In this document: positions 6,865 through 10,005 of the stretch, piece after piece
Layout of the letters: every line of letters starts with the position of its first letter
How positions within the stretch are numbered: position 1 is the first letter of the stretch
NCBI GenBank assembly: GCA_947625955.1
Contig: CANQQH010000030.1
Coordinates: 1-10,005, forward strand
DNA: 10,005 bases
Source of the DNA: an uncultured Clostridia bacterium
GTDB taxonomy: Bacteria; Bacillota; Clostridia; Christensenellales; UBA1242
Direction of reading: 5' to 3'
Notes under the pieces: model-generated
What the model was told of the DNA's origin: nothing
Database searches by the model: none
Seen by the model: the letters and a program-made list of their open reading frames with translations, nothing else
Program-made: the position numbers and the translations under genes

Positions 6865-6893
6865 ATTATAAGTTTTCATTAGTGAAAAAGCAA
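6865..6893 (-). promoter_or_regulatory. promoter of patatin-MBL operon, probably leaderless
   Basis: A perfect -10 TATAAT (6865-6870) lies 17 bases downstream of TTGCTT (6888-6893), a partial -35. The first base expected in the transcript is at or next to 6858, the A of the patatin ATG. A second overlapping TATAAT at 6860-6865 would start transcription inside the gene. No SD sits between promoter and ATG. Confidence 0.55.
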
Positions 6894-6912
6894 ATAATTT
6901 TTTATTTGTTTT

Positions 6913-6932
6913 GCGAGGGGCTCGCCCCTCGC
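6913..6932. repeat. GC-rich perfect inverted repeat
   Basis: GCGAGGGG and CCCCTCGC form a perfect 8-bp stem around a CTCG loop. The sequence is far more GC-rich than its surroundings. On the minus strand it is followed by A-rich DNA, so it is no terminator for minus-strand transcripts. It sits about 20 bp upstream of the -35 of the patatin promoter. Confidence 0.45.
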
Positions 6933-6943
6933 GCTCCCATCTT

Positions 6944-6975
6944 CGCTTGCCGAAAAACAAGTTTTTCGACAAGCG
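6944..6975 (-). repeat. 32-base hairpin, RNA-like on minus strand
   Basis: Positions 6944-6958 pair with 6961-6975. On the minus strand the 15-bp stem is complete with one U-G wobble; on the plus strand that pair is a C/A mismatch. The CGAAAAAC / GTTTTTCG core resembles the hairpin at 49-74, so the two may be copies of one dispersed repeat family. It lies between the terminator of the preceding transcript and the patatin promoter. Confidence 0.45.
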
Positions 6976-7002
6976 TATCTGAGCACAAAGGTCTCCTCAC
7001 CA

Positions 7003-7042
7003 AATAAAAAAACGGTGTAACCTCTTTAACGGTTACTCCGTT
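7003..7042 (-). terminator. strong intrinsic terminator
   Basis: On the minus strand AACGGAGTAACC and GGTTACACCGTT pair at 11 of 12 positions around an 8-base loop (stem arms 7031-7042 and 7011-7022). The hairpin is followed directly by a run of T interrupted by one A (7003-7010). It is the best terminator in the window. It most simply ends the transcript of the 885-residue protein gene, or an RNA arising between 7043 and 7200. Confidence 0.75.
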
Positions 7043-7051
7043 ACAATAAAT

Positions 7052-7066
7052 GTTTACAATGTAAAC
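7052..7066. promoter_or_regulatory. 15-bp perfect palindrome, possible operator
   Basis: GTTTAC and GTAAAC flank AAT, giving a perfect inverted repeat with 6-bp arms. It looks like a dimeric repressor site but lies about 190 bp upstream of the patatin start and beyond a terminator, so no regulated promoter can be assigned. It could be coincidental in AT-rich DNA. Confidence 0.3.
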
Positions 7067-7117
7067 GATAACTCTGTTGCAGATATTTGTTAGTATAAAA
7101 AAGCAGATTGGGAATTA

Positions 7118-7200
7118 TTTTAGAGATAAAAGGCTCTTAACAGGTTTTTGCCTACACTACTGCTGTGGCAAAGTTCTGCTAAGAGCCTTTTGGCCTAAAA
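7118..7200. repeat. long fold-back structure after the surface protein gene
   Basis: AAAAGGCTCTTAACAG (7128-7143) and CTGCTAAGAGCCTTTT (7176-7191) pair at 15 of 16 positions. An inner stem adds TTTGCC / GGCAAA, and an outer TTTTAG / CTAAAA pair encloses the unit. On the minus strand TTTTAT follows, so it may act as the first of two tandem terminators. Its length of about 83 bases is large for a terminator and would also fit a small MITE-like unit or a structured RNA. It encodes no protein. Confidence 0.5.
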
Positions 7201-7211
7201 GAAACCCAAGG

Positions 7212-7247
7212 TGCGGCTGCTAGGCAGCGACGCGCAAGCGCGCCGCA
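7212..7247. repeat. GC-rich nested palindrome at the end of the surface protein gene
   Basis: GCGACGCGC and GCGCGCCGC (7227-7235 and 7238-7246) pair at 8 of 9 positions, and TGCGGC (7212-7217) can pair with GCCGCA (7242-7247). It is strikingly GC-rich against an AT-rich gene, spans the stop codon, and encodes the last residues RVAARLRVAA. It may be an inserted REP-like element that replaced the native C-terminus. Confidence 0.45.
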
Positions 7248-9877
7248 ACTCTTATCGGATAGAGATAGAACTTCTTGTTATCAAAGAAGAGGTTGTCTTT
7301 TTCTTTTTCATGAGGCTGATTTTCCTCAATTTCGGCGTCTGCGTTGTCGTCTGCTTTGAAAGTTCGCCCTGCAAAATTAGCATCTCGCAAATCCATAGTA
7401 TAATCACCCGTCATTTCTAAGAATTTAACATTTCGAAAACCTGGACTGTTGGCAAAGTAAGTTTTTATATTGAACCATTGATTGACCACATTATTATGAT
7501 CATGAAAATCCGTGGCACTAACTGGCATCCACCTTTCCCTTAGACCCTCAACCAAATCTTCTGTGTAGCCTTTATTTCCTGATAAAGTACTATAACTCCA
7601 AGAGCCCCAAGATCCTGAAGACCCCCAATATATGGCATTTTCAAAAAGTCCAGTGGAGAGAACCCAACTGCCTCCACCAAATTGGGCATTAATATACGAA
7701 AGAATGTAATCCCATTGATATGTCAAAAGATCACATCCTGCCAAAGATTTCCAAAAAGCGAACATAAATGGTTCAACACTTGTACTTGGGCTATAATTTC
7801 TACCTAGCCATGCTCTTAATAATCCTCCACATTTTGCTGTTTCGTTAGCAAACACATCAAGACTGCATATGATGCAATTTATATTTCCCCAGTTGTCGTG
7901 TACAATTGCATCTCCTACTGAACTACTCACGTCGCTATAATACACATTATCAATTCCAGTGTCAGCACCATTAGATCTATATTGATATTCAATATAGTCA
8001 AGCAAATCTTTTATTTTGAAAACATCATCTGTATGGTTATCAATTATAATATTGCGTCCGCCCCATTTTTGAGGAGCATTCTCTCCAAACAAAGCTGTGG
8101 TGCTTGCACCGTTTGGCCAAAAGACATAGTAGCCGCCATTATTATACTCTGTTCCCCTGACGCTGCTGACCTCATTACCTATTGGCATGGCCGTTACTCC
8201 TGAAATGCTACTCACTGGACCATTTTTTATAAATTGTTCAGAATACCAATCAGTTCTTGTCGTTGAATCAATATAAGTACCTTTCGGCGCCGCCAACATA
8301 TCTCCAACGCAAATCCAAAAGTTATTTATGTTTGAAGTCGTTGCCGACGATAAAGTTATATAGGGTTGCATGGCTGCATAAATTTCTTCGGTTGTATATT
8401 CGTCATAATATGCAGCATCAATGATCGGTGCATCATATTTATTTGTGTGGTTATAGTTTGCCACAGACCCTGCATAAATCGCGCCATATATCATTATAGC
8501 TTCGTTTCTTGTTAGTTGTTGCCTGCCAATGCACCCAACTGTTAGTTTTGGGCTATTTGAGTGAAGATTTGTACAATTGACATAACAAGAAATATTACTT
8601 GTTGGATATATCGTTGTATATCCCTCGCTATCCTTCGAACCAGAAGGCATATCTAGATCATAAATATAATATCCAAGAGGTGGGTAAACTTGAATTTCGT
8701 TGTCGCCAACAAAGATTCTTCCACCCAAATATCTTATCTTTGTTCCAGGTTTATAATAAACATAATATCCGTATGATGTCCCACTACCTTTAACCTTTTC
8801 AACGCCATTGCCAGCAACTTTACCACTATAATTACTACCACTATAATTAAACACAAATGACAATGTATTGTAATTACTTTCAAATTTGGCAGTTATAACC
8901 GTTCCAGGAGCAAAAGTTTTTTCGCTTCTTGGCAAGCTGTTGTCAAGAGGCTTTCCATCAACAAAGAAGCCAACAAATCTTGAACCAGAATTTGGAACAG
9001 CCACAGCAAACCATGGATCACGCTGTTCACCTGCAACTCCATCAAAAGTACCACTATAACCATCATCCTCAGCCAAGAATTTACTAAATTCATAAAGAGT
9101 TAATGCGTTCATAGGTCGTCCATTATATCTTTCATTCCACCCAACGTCCCAGTAGTAATAAGTTATACCATAACCAGCCGTATAAGTACTTCCCACCTTG
9201 CCAGTTGGGAAAGTTGCAAGACTGGTTCCCCCAGCAATTCCCCCATTGCCCTCAGCAACAACCACTATGCCAGTTACTTGAACAACAACATATGTTGTTC
9301 CACCTGATGTTTGAGTTGTTGTGGAAAAACCGCTTGGAAGAGAATAATCGCTCGACGAAAAAGTAACACCACTTGCGAGTTTTGCAATCCTGGTGCCAAC
9401 ATTGATGCCATCAAAGATGATGCTGAGTGGCGATGTTGGCTTCTTATTTATGTTTATCATAGTGTTGGTGTGGATTGTGCCTGAGATAGTTCCACCACCA
9501 TAGTTGAAAGTTCCACCTGAGATATAAATGGCGCTGCCGCTTGTTGCCGTGTTGTTTTGTATGGTTCCGCCAGTCATGGTGAAAGTTCCGCTGCTGCCAA
9601 CATACACGCCTCCGCCATAGGTTGCGCTATTTCCCTCTATTGTTCCGCCGTTCATGGTGAAAGTGCCGTTAGTGACAGACACGCCTCCGCCGTAGTCAAC
9701 CGGGCGAGAAGATTTTATTGTGCCACTGCTGAGGGTGAACTTTGCTCCGCCCTCAATGTCAACTCCGTTGCCGTAGTCCGCGCCAAACGAGGTTTCTTTC
9801 AATCCCCCAGCAAAGAAACATACAGCTCCAACAAGCAGCGCTATTATCGGTGCCAGAATCCAAACCCTCTTTTTCAT
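7220..9877 (-). CDS. large exported repeat protein, probable surface protein of unknown function
   Basis: This 885-residue protein starts MKKR followed by a hydrophobic stretch to about residue 24, a signal peptide or anchor. Residues 40-133 hold 25-26-residue repeats (GTFTMxGGTIxxNxAxxGGGVYV), the pattern of Pmp-like or beta-helix surface proteins. Residues about 203-333 resemble a divergent InlB B-repeat (FVGFFVDGKPL, VITAKFE). The remaining 550 residues are rich in Tyr, Gly, Ser, Asn and Trp, with nine cysteines in the whole protein, and match no family I know. An acidic stretch (841-860) precedes the end. No LPXTG motif or C-terminal membrane span is visible. The ATG at 9877 follows AAAGGTGAG at good spacing. 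The repeat part is GC-richer than the AT-rich remainder, suggesting a chimera. The final ten residues come from a GC-rich palindrome. Adhesion or host or surface interaction is a guess. Confidence 0.85.
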   Translation of the reverse strand: MKKRVWILAPIIALLVGAVCFFAGGLKETSFGADYGNGVDIEGGAKFTLSSGTIKSSRPVDYGGGVSVTNGTFTMNGGTIEGNSATYGGGVYVGSSGTFTMTGGTIQNNTATSGSAIYISGGTFNYGGGTISGTIHTNTMININKKPTSPLSIIFDGINVGTRIAKLASGVTFSSSDYSLPSGFSTTTQTSGGTTYVVVQVTGIVVVAEGNGGIAGGTSLATFPTGKVGSTYTAGYGITYYYWDVGWNERYNGRPMNALTLYEFSKFLAEDDGYSGTFDGVAGEQRDPWFAVAVPNSGSRFVGFFVDGKPLDNSLPRSEKTFAPGTVITAKFESNYNTLSFVFNYSGSNYSGKVAGNGVEKVKGSGTSYGYYVYYKPGTKIRYLGGRIFVGDNEIQVYPPLGYYIYDLDMPSGSKDSEGYTTIYPTSNISCYVNCTNLHSNSPKLTVGCIGRQQLTRNEAIMIYGAIYAGSVANYNHTNKYDAPIIDAAYYDEYTTEEIYAAMQPYITLSSATTSNINNFWICVGDMLAAPKGTYIDSTTRTDWYSEQFIKNGPVSSISGVTAMPIGNEVSSVRGTEYNNGGYYVFWPNGASTTALFGENAPQKWGGRNIIIDNHTDDVFKIKDLLDYIEYQYRSNGADTGIDNVYYSDVSSSVGDAIVHDNWGNINCIICSLDVFANETAKCGGLLRAWLGRNYSPSTSVEPFMFAFWKSLAGCDLLTYQWDYILSYINAQFGGGSWVLSTGLFENAIYWGSSGSWGSWSYSTLSGNKGYTEDLVEGLRERWMPVSATDFHDHNNVVNQWFNIKTYFANSPGFRNVKFLEMTGDYTMDLRDANFAGRTFKADDNADAEIEENQPHEKEKDNLFFDNKKFYLYPIRVAARLRVAA
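9478..9762 (-). repeat. tandem repeats of about 75-78 bp coding for glycine-rich units
   Basis: Within the surface protein gene, near-identical stretches recur: GTTCCGCC..TCATGGTGAAAG at about 9564 and 9642 (78 bp apart), and ACGCCTCCGCC at 9606 and 9681 (75 bp apart). Degenerate units flank them on both sides. They encode the GTFTMxGGTI units. The period is in frame, so copy number can change without disrupting the gene. Confidence 0.7.
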
Positions 9878-9919
9878 ACTCTTCTCACCTTTTTAGTCTT
9901 TTGCTATTTATTCATTTTT

Positions 9920-9947
9920 ATCATAGCACAATGACAAATCTCACCAA
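9920..9947 (-). promoter_or_regulatory. candidate promoter of the surface protein gene
   Basis: TATGAT (9920-9925, one mismatch to the -10 consensus) is preceded after 16 bases by TTGGTG (9942-9947), a weak -35. Transcription would begin near 9913, leaving about 36 bases of leader with the SD. Upstream, GTACCC occurs twice (9949-9954 and 9961-9966), forming a small imperfect hairpin of unknown meaning. The rest of the stretch to the window end shows no gene. Confidence 0.4.
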
Positions 9948-10005
9948 TGTACCCAGGCAGGTACCCGACGCCAAAAAATCTGGTTAAGAAAAACACGAGC
10001 CGCTT

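Noticed and set aside
6859..6972. Longer patatin starting at TTG 6972 or ATG 6879
   Set aside because: The extension is encoded by palindromic and AT-rich spacer DNA, has no SD, and lies outside the conserved fold.
7052..7066. CopY/BlaI-type operator
   Set aside because: The palindrome has an odd centre (TACAATGTA) and lacks the TACAnnTGTA form; no matching regulator gene is nearby.
7131..7188. tRNA-like pairing of GGCTCTT with AAGAGCC
   Set aside because: Only about 56 bases lie between the ends and there is no cloverleaf or T-loop; it is a simple long hairpin.
9478..9762. CRISPR-like regular repeats
   Set aside because: The repeats are in frame, code for glycine-rich protein units and have no unique spacers or cas genes.
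9806..9877. Lipoprotein signal ending at Cys20 of the surface protein
   Set aside because: The residues before the Cys (GAV) do not fit a lipobox, which needs Gly, Ala or Ser just before it.

Overview
The window looks like chromosomal DNA of an anaerobic, low-to-mid GC Gram-positive-type bacterium, most likely a Clostridia-like Firmicute. The reasons are the oxygen-sensitive class III ribonucleotide reductase, strong AGGAGG-type ribosome binding sites, NrdR boxes, and a secreted protein with InlB-like and beta-helix-type repeats. This placement is inference; no rRNA or other marker is present. Every convincing gene is on the minus strand, so transcription runs from right to left.

Layout in transcription order. 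(1) 9877-7220: an 885-residue exported, probably surface, protein with 25-26-residue glycine-rich repeats, an InlB-like region and a large unrecognised C-terminal part. It has a plausible promoter and SD in front and a GC-rich palindrome, a long fold-back and a good intrinsic terminator behind. (2) 6858-4659: a two-gene operon of a patatin-like phospholipase and a membrane-anchored ComEC-type metallo-beta-lactamase-fold protein. The two genes overlap, the phospholipase message may be leaderless, and the operon ends in a terminator hairpin that contains the last stop codon. (3) 4382-277: an NrdR-regulated operon of nrdD (class III reductase with a fused C-terminal glutaredoxin-like domain), a thioredoxin-reductase-like flavoprotein and nrdG (radical SAM activase), packed with 2-3 bases between genes. 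(4) 280-1: a MITE-like inverted-repeat element that overlaps the nrdG stop codon, then small hairpins.

The nrd operon reads as a self-contained deoxynucleotide-synthesis module. NrdG makes the glycyl radical on NrdD, NrdD reduces NTPs, the fused redoxin domain probably recharges the active-site cysteines, and the flavoprotein probably reduces the redoxin. The flavoprotein keeps its FAD and CxxC motifs but lacks the usual NADPH-recognition residues, so its electron donor may not be NADPH. This is the most interesting biochemical hint in the window. Two tandem NrdR boxes surround the perfect TTGACA -35 element of the operon promoter.

No CRISPR array, tRNA, rRNA, transposase or phage gene was seen.
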